Assembly (NCBI RefSeq): GCF_022570735.2
Contig: NZ_JANCNS010000001.1
Span: 868,001-932,000 of the forward strand
Length of the DNA: 64,000 nt
Source: Christiangramia oceanisediminis
GTDB lineage: Bacteria; Bacteroidota; Bacteroidia; Flavobacteriales; Flavobacteriaceae
Reading direction: 5' to 3'
Position numbers and translations under genes: made by a program
Part shown: positions 43,819 through 52,730 of the stretch, in pieces
Numbering within the stretch: position 1 is the stretch's first letter
How the letters are laid out: each line of letters begins with the position of its first letter
The notes under the pieces: generated by a model
Seen by the model: the letters and a program-made list of their open reading frames with translations, nothing else
What the model was told of the DNA's origin: nothing
Databases searched by the model: none

Positions 43819-44817
43819 TCATCGGTTAATTCTGCCTGTTCGATCTCCATCTACAAGTTTAAGCACCTCTTCCAAGGTTACCCGATTCACATCCCCGGAA
43901 ATACTATGTTTTAAACAGGAGGCAGCTACGGCAAAGTCAAGAGCTTTTTGCAAATCGAATTGCTGAATTCCGTAAATCAAAGCTCCCATAAAACTGTCTC
44001 CGGTTCCTACCCGGTCAACAACGGGATAAATATCATATTGAACAGATTCATAGGCTTCCCCTTCAGAAAATAACTGGGCACTCCATTTATTGTGAGAAGC
44101 ATTGATTTCTTCCCTGTTGGTGATCGCTACTGTTTTTAATTCAGGAAATTGATCTTTTAATTTTGATGATAAATCCTTCCCTGAACCAATTTCAGCCTCC
44201 AGGCCGAAAAACTGTTTACAGGCATAATGTCCGGCTAGTAGAACCTGAGTTTTGTTAACCAGGTCACTCATCACCTGTTTTCGGTCTACCTCGTATTGCC
44301 ATAAATTTCCACGAAAGTTCAGATCTCCGGAAATGGTGATTCCCCTTTCATGAGCCTTATCCACAGCTATCTTACAGGCTTTTGCGGCATTTTCTGAAAC
44401 TGCCGGGGTAATTCCAGACCAGTGAAACCAGTCGCAGTCTTTAAAAATTTCATCCCAGTCCAAGCTTTCTGGATCCATATTCGCGAAAGCAGAATGCTCC
44501 CGGTCATAAATAACCTTACTTCCCCTATTAATGGCTCCCTTTTCAAGGAAATACAAACCAAGCTTTTTTCCGGTAAACTGAATATTGCTAACTCCAACCT
44601 GGTTTATTTGTAATTCCCTGGCCGCTCTCCTTCCAAGATCAGTATCAGGAAGAACGCTCACAAATTCACATGGCTTCCCGAAGTTAGCTGCACTGATGAG
44701 GACATTTGCCTCACTCCCGCCATAAACCGCATCAAAAGAACTGGCCTGGGAAAAGCGCAGGTAATCTGGAGTTGAAAGTCTCAACAGTAATTCACCAAAA
44801 CTTACAAGCTTCTTCAT
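43819..44817 (-). CDS. kdgK: 2-keto-3-deoxygluconate kinase (PfkB family)
   Basis: 332 residues. The PfkB family N-terminal part LVSFGELLLRLSTPDYLRFS has the form seen in KDG kinases. YGGSEANVLISAANFG and SVLPDTDLGRRAA follow, and the C-terminal catalytic signature is DRVGTGDSFMGALIYG with the base Asp in GTGDS. It phosphorylates 2-keto-3-deoxygluconate to KDPG. It overlaps the end of uxaC by 4 bases and precedes kdgA, giving the usual Ashwell-pathway order. Confidence 0.92.
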   Translation of the reverse strand: MKKLVSFGELLLRLSTPDYLRFSQASSFDAVYGGSEANVLISAANFGKPCEFVSVLPDTDLGRRAARELQINQVGVSNIQFTGKKLGLYFLEKGAINRGSKVIYDREHSAFANMDPESLDWDEIFKDCDWFHWSGITPAVSENAAKACKIAVDKAHERGITISGDLNFRGNLWQYEVDRKQVMSDLVNKTQVLLAGHYACKQFFGLEAEIGSGKDLSSKLKDQFPELKTVAITNREEINASHNKWSAQLFSEGEAYESVQYDIYPVVDRVGTGDSFMGALIYGIQQFDLQKALDFAVAASCLKHSISGDVNRVTLEEVLKLVDGDRTGRINR

Positions 44818-46220
44818 TTTTCAGGAAAATTAAAATACTCTTTGGCATTATGATAACAGATGTCTGAAACGATCTTTCCTATCCATTCCAGATCTGCTGG
44901 CAGTTCATTCTTCGCAACGTCATTCCCGAACAAGTTACACAGTATTCTTCTAAAATATTCATGTCTTGGGTAAGAAAGCAAACTCCTGCTATCTGTTAGC
45001 ATACCAACAAAGCAACTTAGAAGCCCCATATTTGAAATTGCATTTAGTTGCTTTTCGATTCCATCTTTCTGATCCAAAAACCACCAGGCAGAACCATGCT
45101 GAATTTTTCCCTTTGGGGTGTCTGCCATGAAATTTCCGGCCATGGTGGCCATCACCTCATTATCTGCAGGGTTTACATTATACAAAATCGTTTTGGGCAG
45201 CAAACTTTTCTTTTCAATGCCATCAAGGTATTTTGCCAGTGGTTCAGCCTGATTGAAATCACCAATACTATCCACCCCGGCATCGGCTCCCAGCTCATTT
45301 TTGAGTCGGGAATTAGCATTTCTTACAGGTCCTAAATGTAGCTGCATCACCCAGCCCTTTTCGGCATAATAAGTACCCATATAATGCATTAAGCCAGATT
45401 TGAATTTAGAGACCTCCATAGCATCCAGGTCTTCTCCCTGTAATTTTTTGGCTACGATCTCATCCAGTTCCTCGTCAGAGAAATCTTCAGAACAGGCATA
45501 TTCAAGACCGTGGTCTGACAAGCGACAGCCAACTTCATGAAAATAATCTATACGATTTCTGGTCGCCGCGAATAAGCTTTTAAAATCAGAAACTTCCAAT
45601 CCACACACCTCTTTCAGCTTAGAAATATAAGCCTGAAAGTTTTCATTTTCAATATTCAGAAGTCCGTCAGGACGGAAGGTTGGTAAAACCTGAATTCCAA
45701 AATCATCCCTTGCGATCTGTTTGTGATAATCCAGTTCATCTAAAGGATCGTCTGTAGTACAAACGACCTCCACCTTCATTTTTTTCAGCAAATTTCTCGC
45801 TGAATAGGCTGGTGTTGCCAGCAAATCATTACACTTATTATAAATTCTTTTGGCACTTTTTTCGTTGAGCAGCTCCGTAAATCCAAAATATCGCTCCAGC
45901 TCCAAATGACTCCAGTGATACAGTGGATTTCTAAGAGCGTATGGAATTGTTTCGGCATACTTCATGAATTTTTCCTCATCACTCCGATCCCCGGTGATAA
46001 ATTCTTCAGGAATTCCAAGGGCTCGCATAGCTCTCCACTTATAATGATCTCCCTGCAACCAAACTTCAGTAAGGTTTTTAAATTGCCTGTCTTTTGCTAT
46101 ATCTTCTACCGAAAGATGGCAATGAAAATCTATAATGGGAAGAGATTTCGCATAGTTTTCATATAGATCCTCAGCAAATTTTGTTTCCAGTAAAAAGTTC
46201 TGCTTTATAAAACTGTCCAT
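44814..46220 (-). CDS. uxaC: Glucuronate isomerase
   Basis: 468 residues, normal for UxaC, an amidohydrolase-superfamily isomerase. The metal-binding IIDFHCHLSVEDIA is near residue 29. Other conserved stretches are LWQLG-type WLQGDHYKWRAMRALGIPEE, VEVVCTTDDPLDELDYH, WVMQLHLGPVRNANSRL, and the C-terminal GMLTDSRSLLSYPRHEYFRR. It converts D-glucuronate to D-fructuronate. It lies 13 bases after the GH3 gene and overlaps kdgK by 4 bases. Confidence 0.96.
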   Translation of the reverse strand: MDSFIKQNFLLETKFAEDLYENYAKSLPIIDFHCHLSVEDIAKDRQFKNLTEVWLQGDHYKWRAMRALGIPEEFITGDRSDEEKFMKYAETIPYALRNPLYHWSHLELERYFGFTELLNEKSAKRIYNKCNDLLATPAYSARNLLKKMKVEVVCTTDDPLDELDYHKQIARDDFGIQVLPTFRPDGLLNIENENFQAYISKLKEVCGLEVSDFKSLFAATRNRIDYFHEVGCRLSDHGLEYACSEDFSDEELDEIVAKKLQGEDLDAMEVSKFKSGLMHYMGTYYAEKGWVMQLHLGPVRNANSRLKNELGADAGVDSIGDFNQAEPLAKYLDGIEKKSLLPKTILYNVNPADNEVMATMAGNFMADTPKGKIQHGSAWWFLDQKDGIEKQLNAISNMGLLSCFVGMLTDSRSLLSYPRHEYFRRILCNLFGNDVAKNELPADLEWIGKIVSDICYHNAKEYFNFPEK

Positions 46221-46233
46221 ATATGTGGTTTGG

Positions 46234-48441
46234 TTAGTTTAAAATGAAGGAAGCTTCCTGTACAGGATTTAATCCTAATTCGATATTTCTTTCGGATGGA
46301 GTGGAACCTCCAATATAAACTTTAAAAGAGCCTTTTTCGAGAATACGCTCCCCTTCGTCGTTCACCAATTCCATCATTTCAGGAGTAATTTCAAAGCTGA
46401 TTTCTTCAGAAGCACCTGCTTCCAGGTTGACACGCTTAACTCCGAATAATTGATATTTTGGCGCATCAACCGATGTCTCCACATCGCTAAGGTAAAGCTG
46501 TACCACCTCTTCTGAAGCATTTTCCCCTGTATTTTCAACCTTTACAGTTGCCTTCAGGGAATTTCCCTTTTTCACTTTTTCCTGCGAAAGCTTAAGTCCC
46601 GAATATTCAAAATTGGTATAACTAAGTCCGTATCCAAACGGATACATTGGTTCAGCTTCCATATACTTATAGGTTCTGCCCTTCATGGAATAATCTTCAT
46701 AAGGAGGCAGGTCATCCAGGGACTTCGGGAAAGTAATAGGCAGCCTTCCGGAAGGGGAAACCTTTCCAAAAACGATATCGGCTACTGCATTTCCTCCCTC
46801 TTCTCCAGGGTACCATACCAACAGAACTGCATCTGCCAGCTCATGCACCTTTTCCAGGTTCATCGGGCTACCGCCTGTAATTACTGCGATTACCGGGTTA
46901 TCTCCAGCTGCATCGCTTAATTTCTGTAAATAATCTATTTGATTTTGCGGAATGTTATAATCCAGCCTGTCACCAAAGGTTTCAGAAGCTATAGACTCGC
47001 CTTCTTCGCCTTCCAGAACTCCTGAAATTCCCAGTACAGCGATAGTTGCATCACTATTCCCGGCATTAGGCGACGCCCAGTCCTGCGGGTTGGCATTTGG
47101 CCTGTCAAGCAATGTACCCTGGCGGTATTGCATCTGGCTCTGAGGTTCAATGGCTCCTGCAAGTCCCTCCATAATAGTCACCAGGTTAGGATTGATCCCG
47201 TGGTAATTCCCAAGTAAGACTTCGATGCTCGTGGCGTTCGGACCTGTTAAAAAATATTTTGATAGATCATTTCTAAGTGGAAGAACGCCATCATTCTTCA
47301 AAAGAACAATAGATTTTTGAGCTACTTCGCGAGCGAGCTGGCGGTGCTTCTCGGTATTCAGATCCTTTTCTGAAAGTTGAGAATACGGATTTCCTTCAGC
47401 CGGATCGAAAAGACCCAGTTTGAATTTCGTTTTTAAAAGGATGGCCAGCTGTTCATCTATTTCCTTCTCAGTAACAAGTCCTTTTGCAACGGCTTCCGGA
47501 AGTGCCGGGTAGGTGTCCCCACAATTCAAATTCACTCCGCTTTTTATTCCCAAAGCTGCAGCTTCTTCGGCAGTCTGCACCACATTATGCCCTTCATAGA
47601 AGTCTATCAACGCCCAGCAATCACTTACAATATGGCCATCAAAGTTCCATTTATCACGTAGTACGTCCTGCAATAAATACTTATTGGCACAGCACGGCTC
47701 ACCATTAGTGCTATTATAAGCACACATAATAGTCTCCACATCGGCATCTACCAGAGCTTTGAAAGCTGGCAAATAGGTTTCCCAAAGATCCTTTTGAGAA
47801 GCCTCGGCATTAAATTCATGTCTCAACTTTTCTGGACCGCTATGCACGGCGTAGTGTTTTGCAGCTGCAGCGGTCTTAAGATATTTAGGGTGATTTCCCT
47901 GCAGACCTTCCACAAAAGCGGTACCCAGGATAGCTGTTAAAAAGGGATCTTCGCCATAGGTTTCCTGGCCTCTTCCCCAACGCGGATCCCTAAAAATATT
48001 GATATTCGGAGTCCAGAAGGTAAGACCGCTATACTGCCGGCGATATCCATTCTTAACGGCAGTGTTATGGGTGGCCCTTGCCTCATCTGAAATCGTAGAA
48101 GCAACTTCTTTTATAAGATTTTCATCAAAAGTGGCTCCCAGGCCAATTGCTTGTGGAAATACCGTAGCGACGCCAGACCTGCCAATCCCGTGCAATGCTT
48201 CGTTCCACCAGTTATATTCGGGAATTCCCAACCTTTCTACTGCAGGACTGTTATGAACCATTTGCATGGCCTTCTCCTCCAAAGTCAATCGATTGATTAA
48301 ATCCTGTACTCTTTCGTCCAGGGAAAGCTCTGTATCCCTAAATGGATAATCATTTCCTGATGTACCATCCTGAGCATGCATAACCCCTGAAATCATGGTA
48401 TACATTATCAATACAACCAAGTTTAAAGGCCTGATTCTCAT
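46234..48441 (-). CDS. GH3 exo-beta-glycosidase, probable beta-xylosidase
   Basis: 735 residues with a signal peptide ending near VMHAQ. The GH3 N-terminal barrel (about 40-330) has the nucleophile Asp274 in GHIVSDCWAL, plus NWWNEALHG and PNINIFRDPRWGRGQETYGE. The C-terminal alpha/beta domain (VLLVWYPGEEGGNAVADIVF) and a fibronectin-III-like tail follow. The SDCWAL nucleophile context and the long NWWNEALHG loop are common in GH3 xylosidases. It is the first gene of the glucuronate operon, so release of xylose from xylo-oligosaccharides in the periplasm is the best guess. Beta-glucosidase activity cannot be excluded. The promoter region shares an operator with GH67. Confidence 0.9.
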   Translation of the reverse strand: MRIRPLNLVVLIMYTMISGVMHAQDGTSGNDYPFRDTELSLDERVQDLINRLTLEEKAMQMVHNSPAVERLGIPEYNWWNEALHGIGRSGVATVFPQAIGLGATFDENLIKEVASTISDEARATHNTAVKNGYRRQYSGLTFWTPNINIFRDPRWGRGQETYGEDPFLTAILGTAFVEGLQGNHPKYLKTAAAAKHYAVHSGPEKLRHEFNAEASQKDLWETYLPAFKALVDADVETIMCAYNSTNGEPCCANKYLLQDVLRDKWNFDGHIVSDCWALIDFYEGHNVVQTAEEAAALGIKSGVNLNCGDTYPALPEAVAKGLVTEKEIDEQLAILLKTKFKLGLFDPAEGNPYSQLSEKDLNTEKHRQLAREVAQKSIVLLKNDGVLPLRNDLSKYFLTGPNATSIEVLLGNYHGINPNLVTIMEGLAGAIEPQSQMQYRQGTLLDRPNANPQDWASPNAGNSDATIAVLGISGVLEGEEGESIASETFGDRLDYNIPQNQIDYLQKLSDAAGDNPVIAVITGGSPMNLEKVHELADAVLLVWYPGEEGGNAVADIVFGKVSPSGRLPITFPKSLDDLPPYEDYSMKGRTYKYMEAEPMYPFGYGLSYTNFEYSGLKLSQEKVKKGNSLKATVKVENTGENASEEVVQLYLSDVETSVDAPKYQLFGVKRVNLEAGASEEISFEITPEMMELVNDEGERILEKGSFKVYIGGSTPSERNIELGLNPVQEASFILN

Positions 48442-48532
48442 AGTCTATTTAAATTTTAAAATTGTCATTATTTAAAAAATCCCTGTCAAAAATTGAAATA
48501 ATATTAACAAATAAAGCATAAAATTAAATTAA

Positions 48533-48548
48533 ACGCAACCGATTGCGT
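48533..48548. promoter_or_regulatory. LacI-family operator between the divergent GH3 and GH67 operons
   Basis: ACGCAACCGATTGCGT is identical to the site at 21063. It lies 91 bases before the GH3 start (minus) and 88 before the GH67 start (plus), so it could control both operons at once. It covers the -33 area of the plus-strand promoter whose -7 box is at 48569. Confidence 0.8.
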
Positions 48549-48568
48549 AAAAATTTTGTTTCCTATAT

Positions 48569-48576
48569 TATTTTTG
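48569..48576 (+). promoter_or_regulatory. -7 promoter element of the GH67 operon
   Basis: TATTTTTG fits TAnnTTTG exactly and begins 20 bases past the operator. The implied start near 48582 leaves a leader of about 55 bases before the ATG at 48637. Confidence 0.5.
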
Positions 48577-48636
48577 TATAATTTTCGCTCTGCAATTAAA
48601 TCCTTCGATCTTTTGCATCAATCTTAGCTCAACCAC

Positions 48637-50802
48637 ATGAACTTAAAAAAGCATTTCGTATTATTCTTCCTGCTCACCTTAGTTGGAAATCTCAACGCAC
48701 AAAATGGTTACGACCTTTGGCTGCAATATTCTTCAATTACTGATTCGCAGCTAAAACAACAATATACCAGTAAAATCACTGGAATCCAGGTTAAAGGATC
48801 ATCTGCCACTCTTAATGCTTCAACAGAGGAGCTAAAGAATGCCTGGAAATCACTTTTTGATACCGATTTGGAAACAAGAGAGCAAGGTTCCAATCTATTA
48901 ATGCTGGCCACGGAAGATCGGCTTTCATCAGAATTGCAAACAGAACTGAGCTCAGATCTTGAAAGTATAAATGATGAGGGGTATATCATCAAACAGCTTA
49001 GTATCGATGAGCAACCTACAATCCTGATTACGGCAAAGTCTGATATTGGCGTCTTATATGGAAGCTTCAGGCTTTTAAAGGAAATTCAACTCCACAAAGA
49101 CATTTCAAACATTGATATCAGTGACAGCCCGAAAATTCAGAAGAGGGTTTTGAATCACTGGGATAACCTGGACAGAACGGTTGAAAGAGGTTACGCGGGT
49201 TTTTCGATCTGGGACTGGCATTTACTTCCGGAGCTTATAAAACCGGAATATATGGATTATGCAAGAGCCAATGCCTCAATAGGCATCAACGGTACCGTTC
49301 TTACCAATGTAAACGCCAATTCTCTTGTTTTAACTGAACATTATATAGAAAAAGTAAAAGCACTGGCAGAGGTTTTTCGTCCTTACGGAATTCAGGTTTA
49401 CCTTACTGCCCGGTTCTCTGCACCCCTGGAAAGTGGCGACCTTGATACAGCAGATCCTTTAAACGAAGAGGTTCGACAGTGGTGGAAAGACAAAGCAGAC
49501 GAAATCTATGCTGAAATCCCCGATTTTGGAGGTTTCCTGGTAAAGGCGAATTCTGAAGGGCAGCCTGGCCCCAACAACTATGGAAGATCTCATGTTGATG
49601 GTGCCAATATGCTGGCAGAAGCAGTTGCTCCTCATGGCGGAATTGTAATGTGGCGTGCCTTTGTGTATTCTGAAGACGATCCGGAAGACCGTGCAAAACA
49701 GGCCTATTCTGAATTTGTGCCTTTCGATGGCCAATTTCATGACAATGTATTGGTACAGGTTAAGAACGGAGCCATCGATTTTCAGCCCAGGGAACCTTTC
49801 CACCCTATTTTCGGGGCCATGCCAGATACTCCCCTAATGATGGAATTCCAGATCACCCAGGAATATCTTGGTTTTTCTTCTCACCTGGTTTTCCTTCCAA
49901 AGATGTTTGAAGAAACCTTACAAAGCGATACTTATGTCCAGGGTGAAAACTCAAGCGTTGCAAAGATCATAGACGGAACGCTTTCCAATAAAAAATTGAC
50001 CGGAATAGCTGGAGTAGCAAATATTGGAACTGAAAAGAACTGGACCGGTCACCCATTTGGGCAGGCAAACTGGTATGGCTTTGGCCGTCTTGCCTGGGAC
50101 CCTTATCTCGATTCAGAAAAGATTGCCGAAGACTGGATAAAAATGACCTTTACCAATAATCCTGAATTCGTTCAGCCCATTAAGGAAATGTTATTGGATT
50201 CTCGGGAATCTGTAGTAAAATATATGACGCCTCTTGGGTTACATCATATTATGGACACAGGCCACCATTACGGCCCGGGCCCCTGGGTTAGTGAGCTTTC
50301 CAGACCGGAATGGAATCCAGTCTATTATCATAAGGCAGATTCAGAAGGGGTAGGGTTTGACCGTACAAAATCTGGTAGTAATGCACTGGCTCAATATGCC
50401 GATCCAATTGCTGAAAAATACAGTTCTCCTGAAACAACCCCTGAAAAGTTTCTATTGTGGTTCCATCATTTGCCGTGGGATTACGAGATGGAAAATGGTA
50501 AAACTTTATGGTTCAATATTGCCACTACCTACCAGGAAGGGGTTGAGGAGGTTCAGGATATGATAGACACCTGGGAAAAAATGGAAGAATATGTAGACCA
50601 GGAACCTTATGAGAAGGTTTCCATGTTATTGCAGATTCAATTAAAAGAAGCTAAATGGTGGAGAGACGCCTGTCTTGCCTATTTTCAGAAATACTCGAAT
50701 ATGGAGCTTCCGGAGTCAGTTCCGGAACCAGAACACAGTTTAGAATATTATAAATCACTGGAATTTCCTTTTGCCCCTGGCATAAGGCCCTCCTGGAATT
50801 AA
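48637..50802 (+). CDS. GH67 alpha-glucuronidase
   Basis: 721 residues with a signal peptide ending near NLNAQ, so periplasmic. The N-terminal domain (about 22-160) leads into the TIM-barrel domain with LNHWDNLDRTVERGYAG and SIWDWHLLP. Catalytic acid Glu307 lies in LVKANSEGQPGP. The paired bases known from this family map to Asp381 in IDFQPREP and Glu409 in MEFQITQEY. The C-terminal helical domain (GLHHIMDTGHHYGPGPW, FLLWFHHLPWDYEM) is complete. It removes 4-O-methyl-glucuronic acid from the non-reducing-end xylose of xylo-oligosaccharides. It heads the plus-strand operon with the SDR and uxuA genes, linking release of the acid to its breakdown. Confidence 0.96.
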   Translation: MNLKKHFVLFFLLTLVGNLNAQNGYDLWLQYSSITDSQLKQQYTSKITGIQVKGSSATLNASTEELKNAWKSLFDTDLETREQGSNLLMLATEDRLSSELQTELSSDLESINDEGYIIKQLSIDEQPTILITAKSDIGVLYGSFRLLKEIQLHKDISNIDISDSPKIQKRVLNHWDNLDRTVERGYAGFSIWDWHLLPELIKPEYMDYARANASIGINGTVLTNVNANSLVLTEHYIEKVKALAEVFRPYGIQVYLTARFSAPLESGDLDTADPLNEEVRQWWKDKADEIYAEIPDFGGFLVKANSEGQPGPNNYGRSHVDGANMLAEAVAPHGGIVMWRAFVYSEDDPEDRAKQAYSEFVPFDGQFHDNVLVQVKNGAIDFQPREPFHPIFGAMPDTPLMMEFQITQEYLGFSSHLVFLPKMFEETLQSDTYVQGENSSVAKIIDGTLSNKKLTGIAGVANIGTEKNWTGHPFGQANWYGFGRLAWDPYLDSEKIAEDWIKMTFTNNPEFVQPIKEMLLDSRESVVKYMTPLGLHHIMDTGHHYGPGPWVSELSRPEWNPVYYHKADSEGVGFDRTKSGSNALAQYADPIAEKYSSPETTPEKFLLWFHHLPWDYEMENGKTLWFNIATTYQEGVEEVQDMIDTWEKMEEYVDQEPYEKVSMLLQIQLKEAKWWRDACLAYFQKYSNMELPESVPEPEHSLEYYKSLEFPFAPGIRPSWN

Positions 50803-50808
50803 AATCTT

Positions 50809-51552
50809 ATGGAAAAACAACTAACAGCTATCGTAACCGGTGGAAATGCCGGTCTGGGATATGCCACCGCTAAAAAACTATGTGATAATGGAATTATCAC
50901 CTATGTAAACGGTAGAAACGGAGAAAAAACAAAGAATGCTTGCGAAGAACTTGGCGAAAATGCCAGGCCCTTTATCCTCGATCTAAATAATCTTAAGGAG
51001 ATTCCTGCCGCCATAGAAAACATTGCGAAGGAAGCAGGCTCTGTAGATATCCTTGTAAATAATGCCGGGATCAATATGAAAAAGGAATTACTGGAGGTTA
51101 CCGACGAGGAATTTCAGTCTATACTTCATACGAATGTGACCAGTGTTTTTGTAATGACCAGGGAAGTTTCAAAGTATATGAAAAAACAAAACTCTGGAAG
51201 TATCATCAACATCAGTTCCATGGCCGCTCAGTACGGAATCCCAAAAGTGATCGCCTATTCTGCCAGTAAAACAGCTGTAGAAGGGATGACCCGTGCCATG
51301 GCAGTAGATCTCGCCCAGTTCGGGATTCGGGTGAATTGTATCGCTCCTGGCTTTATTAAAACCAACATGAGTAGCAAGGCTCTGGACAGTGAGCCTGAAA
51401 GAAAGCAAAAAGTGTTATCCAGAACACCAATGGGAAAACTTGGAGAACCATCTGATGTTGCTGATGCTGTTTATTACTTTGCTACTTCAGAATCAAAATT
51501 CACCACGGGAACCATTCTGCCTATCGATGGCGGAAATTCAATAGGATTTTAG
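50809..51552 (+). CDS. SDR-family oxidoreductase, probable fructuronate reductase
   Basis: 247 residues, classical short-chain dehydrogenase. The Rossmann motif is TGGNAGLGYA (10-19), NNAG at 84-87, and the catalytic triad Ser137 (INISSMAA), Tyr150 and Lys154 (AYSASK). The C-terminus has the family's PIDGGNSIGF. It lies 6 bases after GH67 and 2 bases before uxuA. The pathway needs a mannonate dehydrogenase (fructuronate reductase) between UxaC and UxuA, and no UxuB of the long-chain family is present in the window. SDR proteins substitute for UxuB in other bacteria, so this is the natural candidate. The substrate is inferred from position. Confidence 0.85.
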   Translation: MEKQLTAIVTGGNAGLGYATAKKLCDNGIITYVNGRNGEKTKNACEELGENARPFILDLNNLKEIPAAIENIAKEAGSVDILVNNAGINMKKELLEVTDEEFQSILHTNVTSVFVMTREVSKYMKKQNSGSIINISSMAAQYGIPKVIAYSASKTAVEGMTRAMAVDLAQFGIRVNCIAPGFIKTNMSSKALDSEPERKQKVLSRTPMGKLGEPSDVADAVYYFATSESKFTTGTILPIDGGNSIGF

Positions 51553-51554
51553 AG

Positions 51555-52724
51555 ATGTACAGAATGACTCAAACCATGCGCTGGTATGGTCCCCAGGACC
51601 CTATTTCGCTGCCGGAACTAAGACAGGCAGGAATTACCGGGATCGTAACCGCATTGCACCAGATTCCCGTTGGAGAAATATGGGAAGTTAATGATATCCG
51701 GCAACGAGTGGATATGATCCAAAAAGCAGGCCTGGAATGGAAGGTGATCGAAAGCCTTCCCGTTCACGAGGATATTAAACGACAAACCGGCAATTATCAG
51801 CGATATATCGATAATTATAAACAGAGTTTGAGGAATGTCGCTGAATGTGGTCTCGAGGTAGTCACCTATAATTTTATGCCGATCCTGGACTGGCTCAGAA
51901 CCGATCATCAATTTGAAAATGAATACGGATCTAAAGTTCTCCGGTACGACCCCGTGAAATTTGCCTATTTCGATCTGTTCTTACTGAAAAGAGATCAGGC
52001 TGAAAACGATTACTCTAAGGAAGAAATTGAAGAAGCCAGGCAGCTTGGAGAAAAGTTAAGCGCCGAAGAAAAGAACACCCTTTTCAATAACGTGCTTTTA
52101 GGACTCCCCGGAAGCGATGAGAATTTCACCCCGGAGATCATAAAAGAACAACTAAAGGCTTACGATCATATCGATGATAAAAAATTAAGGGAAAATCTTA
52201 TCTATTTCCTTTCCGAGGTTGCCCCGGTAGCAGAAGAAGTTGGTTTAAAACTGGCAATTCATCCCGATGATCCACCATTTTCTGTCCTTGGACTGCCAAG
52301 AGTAGTTAGCACTCAGGAAGATATTGAGCAAATTTTTAAAGGAGTGGACATCCCTGCTAACGGCTTGTGTTACTGCACCGGTTCTCTTGGTGCACGACCC
52401 GAAAACGATCTCCTGGAGATCTTTGAAAAATCTAAAAACAGGGTTCATTTTTTACATCTTCGGAACGTGAAAAAAGAAACTTCCGGCGTGTTCCGGGAAT
52501 CAGACCATCTTGATGGAGATGTGCCCATGGCAAAAGTGGTCGAACGTATCCTGAATCATATGAACGATCAAAAGATCAGCTTACCCATGAGGCCCGATCA
52601 TGGTTACCTGCATTCCGCCGATGTTCATAGGAAATACTACGCCGGGTATTCATTGATTGGAAGACTGAAAGGGCTTGCAGAGTTGCGTGGCCTGGAACTC
52701 GGACTTCAGCAAAATTTAAATTAA
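51555..52724 (+). CDS. uxuA: Mannonate dehydratase
   Basis: 389 residues. UxuA signatures: MRWYGPQDPISLPELRQAGI, IVTALHQIPVGEIW, VIESLPVHEDIKRQTG, the metal ligands in LAIHPDDPPF and GLCYCTGSLGARPEND, FLHLRNV, and the C-terminal MRPDHGYLH. It dehydrates D-mannonate to 2-keto-3-deoxygluconate, using Mn or Fe. The SDR gene ends 2 bases before it. An ATG at 51567 is an alternative start. The product feeds KdgK encoded in the divergent operon. Confidence 0.96.
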   Translation: MYRMTQTMRWYGPQDPISLPELRQAGITGIVTALHQIPVGEIWEVNDIRQRVDMIQKAGLEWKVIESLPVHEDIKRQTGNYQRYIDNYKQSLRNVAECGLEVVTYNFMPILDWLRTDHQFENEYGSKVLRYDPVKFAYFDLFLLKRDQAENDYSKEEIEEARQLGEKLSAEEKNTLFNNVLLGLPGSDENFTPEIIKEQLKAYDHIDDKKLRENLIYFLSEVAPVAEEVGLKLAIHPDDPPFSVLGLPRVVSTQEDIEQIFKGVDIPANGLCYCTGSLGARPENDLLEIFEKSKNRVHFLHLRNVKKETSGVFRESDHLDGDVPMAKVVERILNHMNDQKISLPMRPDHGYLHSADVHRKYYAGYSLIGRLKGLAELRGLELGLQQNLN

Positions 52725-52730
52725 AAGATT

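Noticed and set aside
43797-43850. Upstream start for kdgA
   Set aside because: It overlaps kdgK by 32 bases and adds an acidic extension with no counterpart in KDPG aldolases.
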